Positions 13,401-24,386 of a stretch of 28,767 nucleotides of DNA are shown here, piece after piece. The position numbers and the translations under genes were made by a program. The stretch comes from Seison nebaliae (taxonomy: Eukaryota; Rotifera; Pararotatoria; Seisonacea; Seisonidae): positions 1 through 28,767 of the forward strand of contig JALJEE010001226.1 in NCBI GenBank assembly GCA_023231475.1, given 5' to 3'. The notes below the pieces were generated by a model, which saw only the letters and a program-made list of their open reading frames with translations, was not told where the DNA came from and did no database searches. Each line of letters starts with the position of its first letter. Within the stretch, counting starts at the first letter, position 1.

Positions 13401-14552
13401 AAACGTTTCTCTACAACTACTTGAGTTGCAATTCCAGCATGATCTGTTCCTGGATTCCACAATACATTATTTCCCTTCATTCTATGCCAACGACATAATG
13501 CATCTTGTACCGAACAAGTGAGAGCATGTCCCAAATGAAGTGATCCCGTAATATTCGGAGGTGGCATAACAATAACAAAAGATTCATCCAATTTCAATTT
13601 CTTGTTCGGAAATTTCGATAGACCTTCCGGTTTGAAATGTCCTTCCTTTTCCCACCAATTATACCAGATCGATTCAACATATTTTGGACTATAAACTTCA
13701 GGTAAAGGACTATCGACATCTGATGAAAAATGAAAATTTTAAAATATTAAAAGTTCAAATGAACCTTTCTTTTCACCTTTACCCATTATTAATTCATATT
13801 CGATGATTTTATTCGTTTTCTTCTCTTTTTTCGTTTTCGTTAATACTGGTTGTTGTTGTTGATGTTTTGCTTTTTTCGCCATAAACTTTTCGAGTTTCCT
13901 CAATTTTTTTTCTTCTTTTTTCCTTTCAATTGCTGATTTAAATTCTTTTGGACAAACTGTGAAATATAGATTTAATATGAAAATTGATTAAAGAATAAAA
14001 TTTTTAACGTAAATTTATCAATGGTAATAAGGTATTTGAATAATTGATTTTTTCAATCAATCGAATTGTTTTTCCTCTACTTTGTAATTGATATTTTCGT
14101 TCGAAATCACGAAGAAACTGGAAAATTTGTGGATAAGTTTTGGCCAAAACTCTCGAAAAATTTTCATTGATTGACATTATTTTCCCGTCGATTTCTTGAG
14201 AAAGAATTCGAACAATTATGAAGAAAAATAATAGCTTGGTTATTTCAATATTATAATTCTCATTTTTCTCTTTCTCTTCATCCAAATGAAGAAATAAGAA
14301 ATTTATCGGAGAATCCTTCTGTTTCGTCCAATTCGATTCTTTCAAATTAATTAATTCACTCTTCACATCGGAATAAACATATCTCAACCATTGTAGTTGA
14401 TTTGGATTGATTAAATTAACGTAATCACTCAAATGAATACACTCCCAAATTTGACCAATAATATCATATGTAACCGAACTTCGCTTTTTCGCATTCTTCA
14501 GCTTGAAAATGGCACATTCCAATAACAAAGTTTCATCGTTCAATTCATACAT
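10447..14552 (-). CDS. VARS1: Cytosolic valyl-tRNA synthetase
   Basis: This class I synthetase charges tRNA-Val with valine. The exons I infer are 14009-14552, 13765-13956, 12179-13719, 12009-12134, 11402-11953, 11207-11336, 10955-11161, 10708-10901 and 10447-10605. Junctions are GT-AG, phases agree, and the product is about 1214 residues (human VARS1 is 1264). Residues 1 to about 180 look like the divergent GST-C-like domain of animal ValRS, followed by a Lys-rich linker (about 185-240). The catalytic core has the HIGH-type motif HLGH (307-310) after MPPPNITGS. The editing domain carries [14 protein letters not shown], and the KMSKS loop is exact (815-819). The anticodon-binding domain has RLISPFMPF, and a coiled-coil arm closes the C-terminus. 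There is no mitochondrial presequence. The start is uncertain: an acceptor-like TTTATTTAG at about 14611 leaves room for an upstream exon. Confidence 0.95.
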
Positions 14553-14959
14553 AACTATTCCGATTAATTTTCTGATATAATTCCTTTTATGATGATTGTG
14601 GTTATGCAACCTAAATAAACTATTTCTTAACAATTTCAAATAAGTATCTGATGAAGTGTAAATTTTTGACAGTAATAAGTCAAACGTGCAATTAAGCTAA
14701 CTATTCAGCATATTTGACAATTACAGAATACAAAATTAATTACGGTATCAGAACGCGTATGTTGCCATAAAAGTGTTAAATGCGATAATTTGACTGATGG
14801 CTTAACAGTTACATAGTTGCGTGTCTCATAAAAAGATTATATAAAAGTATTAGATTGAAGTACTAGATAGATTGATAATAGGTAGCTAGCCAAATTGATG
14901 TGTATGTAGATGTAGATATGTACTTTTTATATACAATTTTGTATTTAATAAATAATTTT
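14553..14959. other. Gap between ValRS and LINE remnant
   Basis: This should hold the ValRS 5' UTR and promoter, and perhaps a short first exon joined at the acceptor-like site near 14611. I see no recognisable protein segment. Nearest the LINE remnant the sequence becomes simple (TA-, GT- and ATG-rich). Confidence 0.45.
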
Positions 14960-15720
14960 TTACAAATCGATCGATAGGAAGTTAGTGAGGAGTGGTCCAT
15001 ATTCTGTTTCTTTAAGATGGGAATAATCTTGAAGAGAAGAGAAATGGGAGAAAAATTGAGACAGGAAAAAATGGAATGCGTGAGGCGAATTACGAGTGAA
15101 GGAAGTAGATGTTGCACAAGCTTGGTACAGATGTTATCAAAACCATTCGCTTTTGTTCCCTTACGACTCCGGACAGATTCAAAAATTTCCTGGAGAGTAA
15201 AAAATTGAAATGAACATTAATATTAGAACACTCGTAATGATTTACGGAAAAACGATACATATACGGAGCGAAATAAGCAGCGAAGGAATCGGCTGAAATA
15301 GAAAAAGTCGCTACCGAGTTCGAAGAACGATGGGTGATTAACTTCCAAATATTCGGCGGGTGGGAGGAAAGATATGCGGTATTGAGTCGGCCGTGGAAAG
15401 GATCCGGCTCTAAGGAAATATTATCCAAGATTTTAAAAGAGACTCATGATTGAGTAGAGAAGCATTGTTACGAAAGTTATTCCAACAATCTGTTCTTCGG
15501 CGTTTGAGATGAATGATAAATGTGATTGATACGGTGGGAAAAAAAATTTACGGTACGAAAGATTAGAGGAAGAACAGTTAGTAATAACGGATAACTGTGC
15601 TGGGACAGAAAGAGCGGTGTTGAGTAACCAAGCGGATGCGTCGAACAGGATTGCTTCTTGCTTTAAAGGACCAGTTTGCAGTAATTTTTACAAATACTGT
15701 TTCGCTTCTAGTTTTTCTTT
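14960..15720 (-). mobile_element. Decayed LINE (non-LTR retrotransposon) ORF2 fragment
   Basis: Read on the minus strand, three pieces in different frames follow the order of a LINE ORF2. Near 15515-15425 a basic segment (LKRRRTDCWNNFRNN) matches the Arg-rich stretch between endonuclease and reverse transcriptase. At 15428-15230 a linker contains PPNIWKLITHRS and SADSFAAYFA, like the FWK and AxxFAxxF patterns before the RT. At about 15189-14960 the RT start contains SRKGTKANGFDNI (the family's RKAxGPDGI box), then IIPILKK and LTSYRSI (family PIxKK and YRPIS). Stop codons and frameshifts separate the pieces, and the catalytic YxDD part is absent. It is an old, internally truncated copy. The clade (Jockey, I, CR1 or similar) cannot be assigned. 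Confidence 0.75.
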
Positions 15721-15943
15721 TAGCATGTCCAAGGTTGAGAACTGTCCGGATACCAATTACATATGTTATTCTTAAAAAAATCTAGTTAGACCGATTATGA
15801 TCTGTTTTAAAAATCAGATTTACCGGATTATTCTAGCCTTTTTCTAACATCTATTATAAAACTCACAAATGATAAATATTAAAAATTATATATTTTGACT
15901 GTATCACAATATTTGATTTGAACTCTGATAGGATTAGTTTTAA
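15721..15943. other. Spacer between LINE remnant and tetraspanin promoter region
   Basis: I see no open frame or motif of note. More LINE endonuclease remnant could lie at its left edge but is too degraded to call. Confidence 0.4.
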
Positions 15944-15952
15944 ATATATATA
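15944..15952 (+). promoter_or_regulatory. Possible TATA box of the tetraspanin gene
   Basis: TATATATAA lies about 126 bases before the tetraspanin ATG at 16078, which would put a start site near 15975-15985. AT-rich DNA makes such matches common, so support is positional only. Confidence 0.35.
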
Positions 15953-16077
15953 AGCTCTTTAGTTGAAAATGGTTGAACTGCGTCATTTGCTATCCCAGCG
16001 GAAGAAAAAAGTGATCATCTTATTATCTCCATGGAATTTATGAAACATTCAGATTGTTTAAAACAAATTTCAATTCG

Positions 16078-17107
16078 ATGCATAAGTTTAAGGATAAGTT
16101 AAATAATCGGATAACTAAAGAGGATAAGTCTCATTATCTTATTCAAAGTAGATGGAGGATAACTCTTTATATTTCTGTTTTTTTGTTATGGTTTCTTGCC
16201 CTTGTACTCATATTTTGCGCAGCAATATTCTTTGTAAGAAAATCAAGTGACTTTCAACCAGCAGAAGTTTAGTTTCAAAAAATTATAAAATCACTCAAGT
16301 TTGATATCCATTTTTCAATATTCTCCATAGTTCGAGTTGAATAAAAGTTTCAATCATGGATATCGGTTTTTGGGAGTCTTAAGTATATTTACTTCATTAG
16401 CGTTTCTTAGTTGTAGTTGTGTTGCTTATCTTGGAACAATAAGAGATAACCGATTATTATTGAATATTAGTGGGAAAGTAGCAATTACGTTAATAGTAAT
16501 TCTAGTACTCATGTTCTTTATAACAATCGGATTACACGTATCGAATGAGAGAAGTATTTTGGGGAAGATTGATGAAGATCATATCAAACGCTATTATGGA
16601 GAAATGGATGAGAAGAACGATTATCATATTGACATTATACAACATGAATATTTATGTTGTGGTTATGAATCATATGAATCGTGGGAAGTGAATGATTATT
16701 ATAAATGTCCATATCGACATCTTCTTCAATATAGTGATGATCGAATCCTTTTGCCTGACAATTATACACAATACTCACAATTGGCTTGTTCTCTCCCAAA
16801 ATCATGCCATCGCCGTTGCAAAGATAACTGTCTTCCGAACGATTTATTATTAAGGAAGAAAAATTCGGTTATCCTCAAAGAACTTGATACCTATGTTTAT
16901 ACTATCGGATGCAAAACTGTAATTACATCATCTCGATATCGGCAATTATTAACAACCGGATTATTTTTCCTTCTGTGGATTTTAATTCCATTACTTCATT
17001 TCTTCCTTGTGCGTCATGTCGTAACAATAATATTTGATCGTGAAGGTGAGATGTTGGATGCGGCTAATGCTGAAATTTTGATAGGGAAAAATATCGAAGA
17101 ACTTTAA
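16078..17107 (+). CDS. Tetraspanin of the peripherin/ROM1 (RDS) type
   Basis: This is a four-pass membrane protein of 321 residues (human peripherin-2 is 346). Exons are 16078-16266 and 16331-17107, joined by a 64-nt GT-AG intron in phase 0. TM1 lies at about 28-52, TM2 at about 74-98 and TM3 at about 110-131, and TM4 near the C-terminus contains FFLLWILIP. The large extracellular loop has the tetraspanin CCG motif (172-174) in the context EYLCCGYESYESW, like the RDS-type FKCCGNNGFRDW. Later loop cysteines follow in ACSLPKSC, CKDNC and IGCK. A glycosylation site (NYT) sits in the loop. RDS-type tetraspanins form oligomers that shape membrane rims; in invertebrates the roles are mostly unknown. 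The second conserved CC pair of the family appears as a single Cys here. Its start is the first in-frame ATG; an upstream non-coding exon is possible. Confidence 0.82.
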
Positions 17108-20100
17108 CTCACCAATTTTCCTATTGATAAAAATTTTATACTCATTCTATTATAATCAACACAAGTAGAATTTCCTAGGAAAATAATTGCTGATCAATCA
17201 TTCATCCTACTTTCACACTTTTCTTTCATTAATATCATTCGACTAAAAGTATAATCTTTCGTTTAACTATGTTCTTTCGAGACAATTAATTTACCTCCGT
17301 AAAATCGTCGAGTATGTTGTTTAAAGTAATTGAGTGCAGTAATTCGAGCTCTAGTAAATGCGAGAATAAATAAATAAATCTTCAGGAAGAAATTGATCAT
17401 GAAGATGAATGAACATATGTTGATTTGGTTTGTTGACATATATTTCTATATCGTTTAAATTTCATCCCATCATTTCAAATATCTGTATATCAATTTATGA
17501 CGAATATCGTCATATCATTTCCGAAAATTTATCTACCCAGTTATCTATCCATCCTATTATTCTTTTACATTTGATTATGATAAGATAATTTTTTTACGAA
17601 CATAATCTCTATTATTCTTCACAACATTAACCAGAAATATTTTGAACAGGAAAGCGCTAGACGTCGAAGTTTTATATTGACGTCAGTTTCATCTCAAAAT
17701 AATTTCTAACTTCGTTAACGAAATTCACTTGAATGTGTTAGAAATTTCTTTTATGTTTTTATTCAGTTCTCATTCATTTAATTCCGATTATGATATGTGG
17801 AGTAGATGGAAATAACGAAAATGTTAAGAAGAATAATATGATGATGTGTGAAATGATTTTAAATTAGGAAGAAGAACGAAAGAAGGAAATGATGTTGATA
17901 TGTTTTGTCTGAAGAAAATATTCTATCTGAATGTGAATTGTGGCTGCAAAAAAATAATTTATTTTATTATTAAATCTATTTTTATCAAATTATGTGAGAG
18001 AAATATGATTTAAAGCATATCATGATCTTCAACATTATCATCATGATCGCACCATTGCTTCGATTACAGCGAGAAATTGGACTGCTGACATGCGAACCAA
18101 TTCGATATTTCTATTAATTATATTACAAATTGTCGTATTAAAAGAATAACATGAATTTAATAAGAAAGCATGCATATTTAATGCAAAGATTTCTTTCAAT
18201 ACAAATCTCATTTATCCACCGTATATCAGGTACGAATTGATTTGTTGATGCAGTCTAATTACTGAAATAGATTTCCGTGCGACAACGATAGGGTCCTACT
18301 TTCCTTTTCAACCATTAACCCAATACTTCATGTATTGTTAGTTAGTTGGTCGTGTATGCTGAAAGGAAAACCGGTAAATAATTACATTCGTGACATTAAA
18401 CTTCAATGACTCTCATCACAATCGATTCGTCCATGATAAGTATGTATTGTTAATAAATGAGCGAATGGAGAATTATTTCAAGTAATAATTTCTATTAATG
18501 TACCTCAAACCAAATTGATTGATATGTATCAGTGGAAGTATTTTGGATGAGATGTTGTATGTATTGTTAACAGAAATGAATAGAAATGCATATTATTTGT
18601 AAACAATCAATGAAGGAATGAAAAATAAATAAGAAAAATAAAAAATTATCGGCAATAAATATTTAAGAACTTTTCTCGCTAACGAGAAAACTTATGTCCA
18701 ATTTGGAAATGAAGGTAAACTGATGTATTTATAAAAGGAAAAGAAGTAGTTTTCATTTCTTTATAGCATTTATACGATTACTCGTCGATGATCGTCACTC
18801 ATTGAGATGTAGAGGTAGAATTGTTGTGAGCTATTCGTTAATGGACTTCTGGAAATATTCTCTATTCGGGTGTTGTTTGTAGAATACTAAACTTCATTCT
18901 ACCTCTTTCTTTCTGATAATGGGTTTTTTTGGTGGAAAACTATTTTGATGGCGTCGCCTCAATCATAACGATTCTTTTATTTTTATGCGATTTCATTCTT
19001 CTTTTTTCCTCTAATATTTGTTGAAATATCAAAAACCCATTAGAATGCTTCATGCAGCTACGACAATTCTCTGGGCGTTTTCTACATTCATTCATCAGAC
19101 AGATTTTATGCCATTTATTCTCGTTTATATTCTTCCATTTCTTCCTCTGACTTCCTATGAATTGGCATCTCTCCATTTCACTCTTTATCCCAAACCAAGT
19201 ATCTGTTGGCCTAATTTCTCAATATTTTATTCATCTTCTCAACGTCTACACTGGAGTCCTTTATTGTCAAATAAATAAAAAAATAACATTTTCATAAACA
19301 TTGTCTTTGTCAAATTGTATGATATCTTATTATTCGTGATATATTCATCATGATAATCATTCTACTGAAATAAAAGAAATTATCTTTCCATTCTTAAATT
19401 TTTCCTAATTAAACTCAAAAAATATTCCAACAATAAAAATAACAACAAATCGCTCTTATTGCAACTATTACGTCATGACAATAGAATTTCATGTAATTTG
19501 TATAAAAAAAAGATTTTTTTGGGTAAAAAAACTGGTAAATATTTTGGTCTGTTGAGATGAATCTGAAAATTATTACTCGTTGTCAAGGAGATATAATAGA
19601 TTATAATAATAAAGGAGAATTTCATATGTTAACATTGAATTTTTTTGAAGTATTTCTGTTATTTGTTTTCCTGATAAACATTTCATACACCTCTTCATAC
19701 TCCATTTAAGTACTATTCTATATGAGATTAACATTTAATTACACATATCCGTTCCATCGAGTAAGATGAAAATTGAATGTTGTTGAATCCGATACTTTCC
19801 ATTATTAATTCCTCCACGTTTTTTTTACGTTACAGGAAAACTAATATCAGTTTTTGTTTATATGCACATAATTATCGTTCGTGCAATAAATTTTCTTAAA
19901 TTAATTCAAATTCATTTCATCTGTTCTATAATTCATTTTTATTATTTATCAAAAGTTGATCATTTGGAATTGGTTAGTTTGGCGATTGTTAAGAAGAGAT
20001 TGATGACAGATCAACATTCTATTTTCTGATTCTTTAGGGACATGATTTTGATTTGTGGCGACGTTAATGATTAATTGTTGTCGCGCATTCGAATGTGAAA

Positions 20101-22172
20101 GTAGAAAGAATTCATGAACATCGATCACTATTTCTTCAATTTGTTTCTCGAAGAATCGAACTAGGTTCGAATGTCATTAGTGGATATATTTTCTTTCAGC
20201 ACTCATGTCGCAAAAGGTACCTCTTGTTAATATCCGATTCAATGCTTTCCTTTCATGTCCAGAAACCATAGATCAATGCATTAAAGTAGGAAAAAGGAAC
20301 CTTTTCACGCCTTTTCAAAGGGAATCTAATGGAATATATTCTTAATGAGACGAATATTTTCATACAAATCAGCTTTCTCTCGGATTTGTAGAATGCAAGT
20401 AAGGGTTAGGAGGGTAAAATATAAGAAATCAAGTAAAAATAATAATCATCTTTCTTTTTCTCAAATCAATCACTTAATTGATGGAATTGGAAATTTGAAA
20501 GGTTTTCCTAGAAAAGAATGACAATTATATTCATTCTAGCAAAGGGATAGCACCTTATTCCGTGTAATTTCATATTCACGAAATTCAAGATTCTTGTCCA
20601 TACTTCTCCTTTCTACAAATATTGGCATGTTCAGCAATTGAATGCACAATAATTTTCCAAGTTAGTCACTACAATTCTATTTATTTAGCGTGAGTAAAGA
20701 AAAAGAAATCAACCAAATCACCATTAGAAATGAGCGACACCTTCTTATTTCGCTCTTTCTTTCCCCGTTTTACCATTCTTCTCATTCATGTACACCTCAT
20801 CAATGCACAATTACTACAAATTCGATAAGTATTAATGATCATTCCATCAATGCTCTACCTCTTTATTTTCCAATATATCTAACACGATTATTTCGTCAAC
20901 ATTTTTCATAATTGCTACCAACTACCTACTGCGATAAGTGTAGCATGCATTGTCGTCATAACATCCTCCCTTGTTTCATTTTTGTTAAAATATATGTATG
21001 TTTCTATGAATACTTAAAGTGAACTAACCAACCAACCGATATGTCATTCGATTGAGTTTGTTTCGAATTTATTATTTCTTCTTAAACTATGAAAAAACAT
21101 TGATTACAAACATAGCTCCAAATCAATAAAGTTTCATAGTAGAAAAACAATCAGATTAATCGAGCCAACTCGATGATGATAGGATATCATCTCTTAAAGT
21201 TTTCATTGGTGGTTCATTGGATGGTTCTATCTTTTTCATTCCATTGATATTTTGAAGAGATAGTGATGCTAAATTGTCAATTCTGCCAACTAAACTAACT
21301 ATTTCACTCAACTATAACTTGTAACATAATTTTCATTGCTAATGGTCGTTGTAGCAACTGGTGGAAGCAACCATTCTACTAATAATCATTTCGTTTCCAT
21401 CCAATTATTTAGAATGATCGATAAAATTTTCGTTGGAAAATAAATATTGTCTTTTTTCCACTGAAAGCTATTAGACAAATAAGGAAACATGATCCAGTAC
21501 TATAGGTGACTTCATTGGCAAAATATTCCTTTTGATCTCATTTTACCTTTCATTCAGCAGAATTAAATTAATCCGTTTAATGATAACTTCAATCGTAACA
21601 ACTAACGGTTTTATGTTTTGTAATTGCAACGAACAGGCATTCCGGTCATTTCTAATATTTGTTTTATTAATATGTTTATTAGTGAAGTATTTATGGTTTT
21701 TACTTACATTATATTTTCGTTCTTTCCCCACTTATCAATAGAAATATTTTAGAAACTTTAAATAAATTTTTATGATCACTATTTAACTGATAGCAGCAAA
21801 TGGAATTATAAGAATGACATATTTCATTCTTTATTAATGTATTCGACATTCTTGCTATATCTCAAAGTTATTTCCGAACCATATATCATCAATTCTCTTT
21901 TGCCTGCAGTTGTTGCCAAGAGCATTTCTGCCTGTTAAGGAATTTTTGTAAGCGTCTTTGAGAAGAAAACAGGAAATGGAATATAAACAATTTTTTTACT
22001 CATTTCCCTCCACCTTCCTTCGTTTCATCCTAATTCGATCAATTAACATCTTTCCAAAACCATATTTCCAATTTTCTTTTCAACCAACTTTCTTTATACT
22101 CTATTTCTTTATCCGTTATTTTAGAATCTTCTTCATTCTTCTCCAATGATTCGGTTTATTTAAATCGACATC
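17108..22172. other. About 5 kb with no recognisable gene
   Basis: This holds the 3' end of the tetraspanin transcript, with AATAAA-like clusters near 17365, and the upstream region of the death-domain gene. All long frames are composition artefacts rich in Phe, Ile, Ser and Lys. A minus-strand frame at 18940-19176 has several Cys, Trp and Lys residues and sits after an acceptor-like site. It resembles nothing I know and overlaps an equally open plus-strand frame. There is a perfect TGACGTCA palindrome at 17678-17685 and a short inverted repeat at 18671-18690. Confidence 0.5.
18671..18690. repeat. Short inverted repeat, 8-bp arms
   Basis: TTTTCTCG and CGAGAAAA flank a CTAA loop. The match is exact but short, and no gene end lies nearby to suggest a function. 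Confidence 0.5.
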
Positions 22173-23414
22173 ATGAATAATTTCCATTATAATCAAAATT
22201 GGTTGTCACCAACATCAGCCCAACAACTACGATCGAAAACAAATTTGCTAAAATCTTCTTGCTACTGTGCCAAATTTCAAAGTGATTCATCTACTCACAC
22301 TAACGACCCAACTAATTTACTTCGATTGAAGATTGATGAAATTTTAAAAAATTCGATACTGACAAGTGGGAGAAAACGAAAGTCAAACAGTTCAAATTTG
22401 GAAATATTCGCTAATAAAAATATGAAATTCTCTCATGACAACAACAGTCATAATTGTAAGAGAAAATCGTTACACTCTTCAAAAGTGAATAATTCGAATA
22501 AAGTGAATAACGATTTTACGGAACAACATGATTCGAATAATAATGTGAAGAGTTTGTTAACGGGAATGAATAATTCATCAAAAGTTATCGCAACGTCAAC
22601 ATCCATATCCACGAACCATACCATTAAATGTTCCGAATGTCGTTCTCGGACAGTGGATGACAGAGAGAGAATTATTCTTGCTACGAGATTAAACCAAACT
22701 GGTTTATTGAAAGATGTAGAAGAACCTCAAACGAGGAATATTTACGAAGAAGTTAGACAACAATCACCGAAAGTTCCGATAGAGGAAGAAGACGAATTAT
22801 TCGAAGATGATTTAAATGATGAAGAGAAATATGAAGTAGAAACTCGACTGAAAAAAAATCGACTCAACAACAAAATTAAACGAGAGAAGAATATGATTCT
22901 TAACTTTCTTTCCAATCTCGTCAATTGTGCTATCGATTCCGTTACGATAGCCAATGATCGAAATGAGAAGAAAGATGTGAAATCGAAAGATTTTTTAATT
23001 CAACAAAATATGAAGAATCTTTTAGAAATTTTAAGTTTGAATGATCGTTTTCTCTGGAGGTTGGCCGATCAACTAGCCTCCAAATGGAAGAACATTGGAA
23101 GAAACTTAAATATTCCCGAAAAAGAAATTAATATCATAAAAACGAATTACTTAGATAAAGATGGAGAACGAGAATGTTTATATCAACTATTGATCATTTG
23201 GCGTGATAATACTGATCAATATTCGAATACTTCTGATCTCGTACATACGTATGCAGACGAATTCATCAACGACTTTTTACAATATTCACAACAGAACAAT
23301 AAAGCTAATATCATTACAGTACGATCTGGAATCATTAAGTGGTGTTATCTCCTTCAATCGATTGCACATTCAAATCAAGACATCGACAATATCGATCTTA
23401 TTGAACTTCTTTAA
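22173..23414 (+). CDS. Death-domain protein, adaptor-like
   Basis: This single-exon gene encodes 413 residues and begins with an ATG in the context ATCATGA. Residues 1 to about 200 are Asn/Ser-rich and disordered, with a CSEC pair at 153-156. An acidic patch (EEEDELFEDDLNDEE) and a basic patch follow at about 205-245. A death domain starts near residue 290: RLADQLASKWKNIGRNL, then IPEKEINIIKTNY and ECLYQLLIIWRDN, matching the Trp-Lys/Arg-Leu and Leu-x-x-Trp pattern of FADD, IMD, ankyrin and UNC5 death domains. The last helix would be displaced by an insertion of about 35 residues before GIIKWCYLLQSIA. There is no signal peptide, membrane segment, kinase or caspase domain, so an intracellular adaptor role is likely. 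Which pathway it serves (IMD/Toll-like or apoptotic) cannot be told. AATAAA motifs at 23621 and 23628 could serve polyadenylation. Confidence 0.75.
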   Translation: MNNFHYNQNWLSPTSAQQLRSKTNLLKSSCYCAKFQSDSSTHTNDPTNLLRLKIDEILKNSILTSGRKRKSNSSNLEIFANKNMKFSHDNNSHNCKRKSLHSSKVNNSNKVNNDFTEQHDSNNNVKSLLTGMNNSSKVIATSTSISTNHTIKCSECRSRTVDDRERIILATRLNQTGLLKDVEEPQTRNIYEEVRQQSPKVPIEEEDELFEDDLNDEEKYEVETRLKKNRLNNKIKREKNMILNFLSNLVNCAIDSVTIANDRNEKKDVKSKDFLIQQNMKNLLEILSLNDRFLWRLADQLASKWKNIGRNLNIPEKEINIIKTNYLDKDGERECLYQLLIIWRDNTDQYSNTSDLVHTYADEFINDFLQYSQQNNKANIITVRSGIIKWCYLLQSIAHSNQDIDNIDLIELL

Positions 23415-23823
23415 TATTACACCGTCCCTTTTATTTATTTAAGGAAATTTATCTCTCTGTTTAGTTTGATAATATTATTTCATTTAAAGAATCTATTATA
23501 CTTATACATTCCTAATGAACAATCTCTAATAACTATTTTTCGGTTATACATTTCAATTATTTTTGTCCATCCATTCTTTTAAGGACAATTAACTCGCTAA
23601 ACTCCTAATTTAATTTTACAAATAAAAAATAAAGAAATTAGATTTTTTATAGAAAAGATATAACGACTATCTTTAAAATAAAAGAGATATAATAACTCTG
23701 TCTTCAAAACTGTAAGATTTGCTACTCTCTAAGGTTCCTCTTAACCGATGTCATTGTTCCGAATGTCTGCCTTCCCTAAAGTTCTTGCGACGATTGATGA
23801 TGTTGTAGTGATGGGGATGCGAA
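23415..23823. other. 3' flank of the death-domain gene
   Basis: It contains the probable 3' UTR with two overlapping AATAAA-type signals at 23621-23633. No other feature is visible up to the start of the mobile-element block. Confidence 0.5.
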
Positions 23824-24090
23824 ATGCGAAGGGAAATTAATTTCTTGGTTCCCCTTTTAATAAATGAAAAATTCCAGACATTTCTCCTTCGCGAGCTATA
23901 CATGCTCCCACTTCGCACTATTAAATGTTTTAATTTAGAAGAATTTAATTACAAATTTTTTAAAAAAGGAGAGGAGAAAAGGCGCCCTAAGAAAGAAATT
24001 CAGAAAGATGAAAATTTAAAGAATCTTCTACTCAATTTCAAGAAGGAAAATCTCAATTATTTTTTCTATGAAATTGACCAAATTTTTTAA
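23824..24090 (+). CDS. Lysine-rich small open frame, possibly transposon-linked
   Basis: An ATG-initiated frame of 88 residues, Lys/Glu/Phe-rich, ends in ENLNYFFYEIDQIF. I do not recognise it. It lies just before the tandem repeat and transposase remnant, so it may be an exon or broken piece of that element. It could equally be a chance frame. No splice sites stand out. Confidence 0.2.
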   Translation: MRREINFLVPLLINEKFQTFLLRELYMLPLRTIKCFNLEEFNYKFFKKGEEKRRPKKEIQKDENLKNLLLNFKKENLNYFFYEIDQIF

Positions 24091-24210
24091 AAAAACTTCC
24101 TGCGTTCTCCTATAAAAAAATAAAATAATGGTATTATTTCCTCTTAATAATTCTAACATTTTTAATCCACAATTTTGGACTTGGTAATTAACATTAAATT
24201 AACATATTAA

Positions 24211-24363
24211 CACCGATTTTAAGTACGCAAGGTGACGAAATCACCGTTTTTAAGGAAAAAAGCGACGAAATCACCGTTTTTAAGGAAAAAAGCGACGAAA
24301 CCACCGGTTTTTAAGGGAAAAAGCGACGAAATCACCGGTTTTTAAGTGAAAAAGCAACGAAAT
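24211..24363 (+). repeat. 30/31-bp tandem repeat, four full copies plus edges
   Basis: Copies run 24234-24263, 24264-24293, 24294-24324 and 24325-24355, with a partial copy to 24363 and a degraded half-copy from 24211. The unit reads GACGAAATCACCG followed by TTTTTAAGGAAAAAAGC. The first two copies are identical and 30 bp. The last two carry an extra G (CCGG) and are 31 bp. The first junction forms GGTGA-CGAAA-TCACC, a small inverted repeat. Arrays like this occur in subterminal regions of CACTA-type elements, which fits the transposase remnant that follows. Confidence 0.9.
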
Positions 24364-24386
24364 AGATCAACGCAATACTCGATTAA

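Noticed and set aside
17678-17685. TGACGTCA, a perfect CRE-type site
   Set aside because: An isolated 8-mer with no promoter nearby; I cannot tie it to a gene.
18940-19176. Minus-strand Cys/Trp/Lys-containing frame after an acceptor-like site
   Set aside because: No family resemblance, no partner exons found, and the opposite strand is equally open (19018-19278).
20159-20180. GGTTCGAAT, resembling a tRNA T-loop
   Set aside because: No acceptor, D or anticodon stem can be folded around it.
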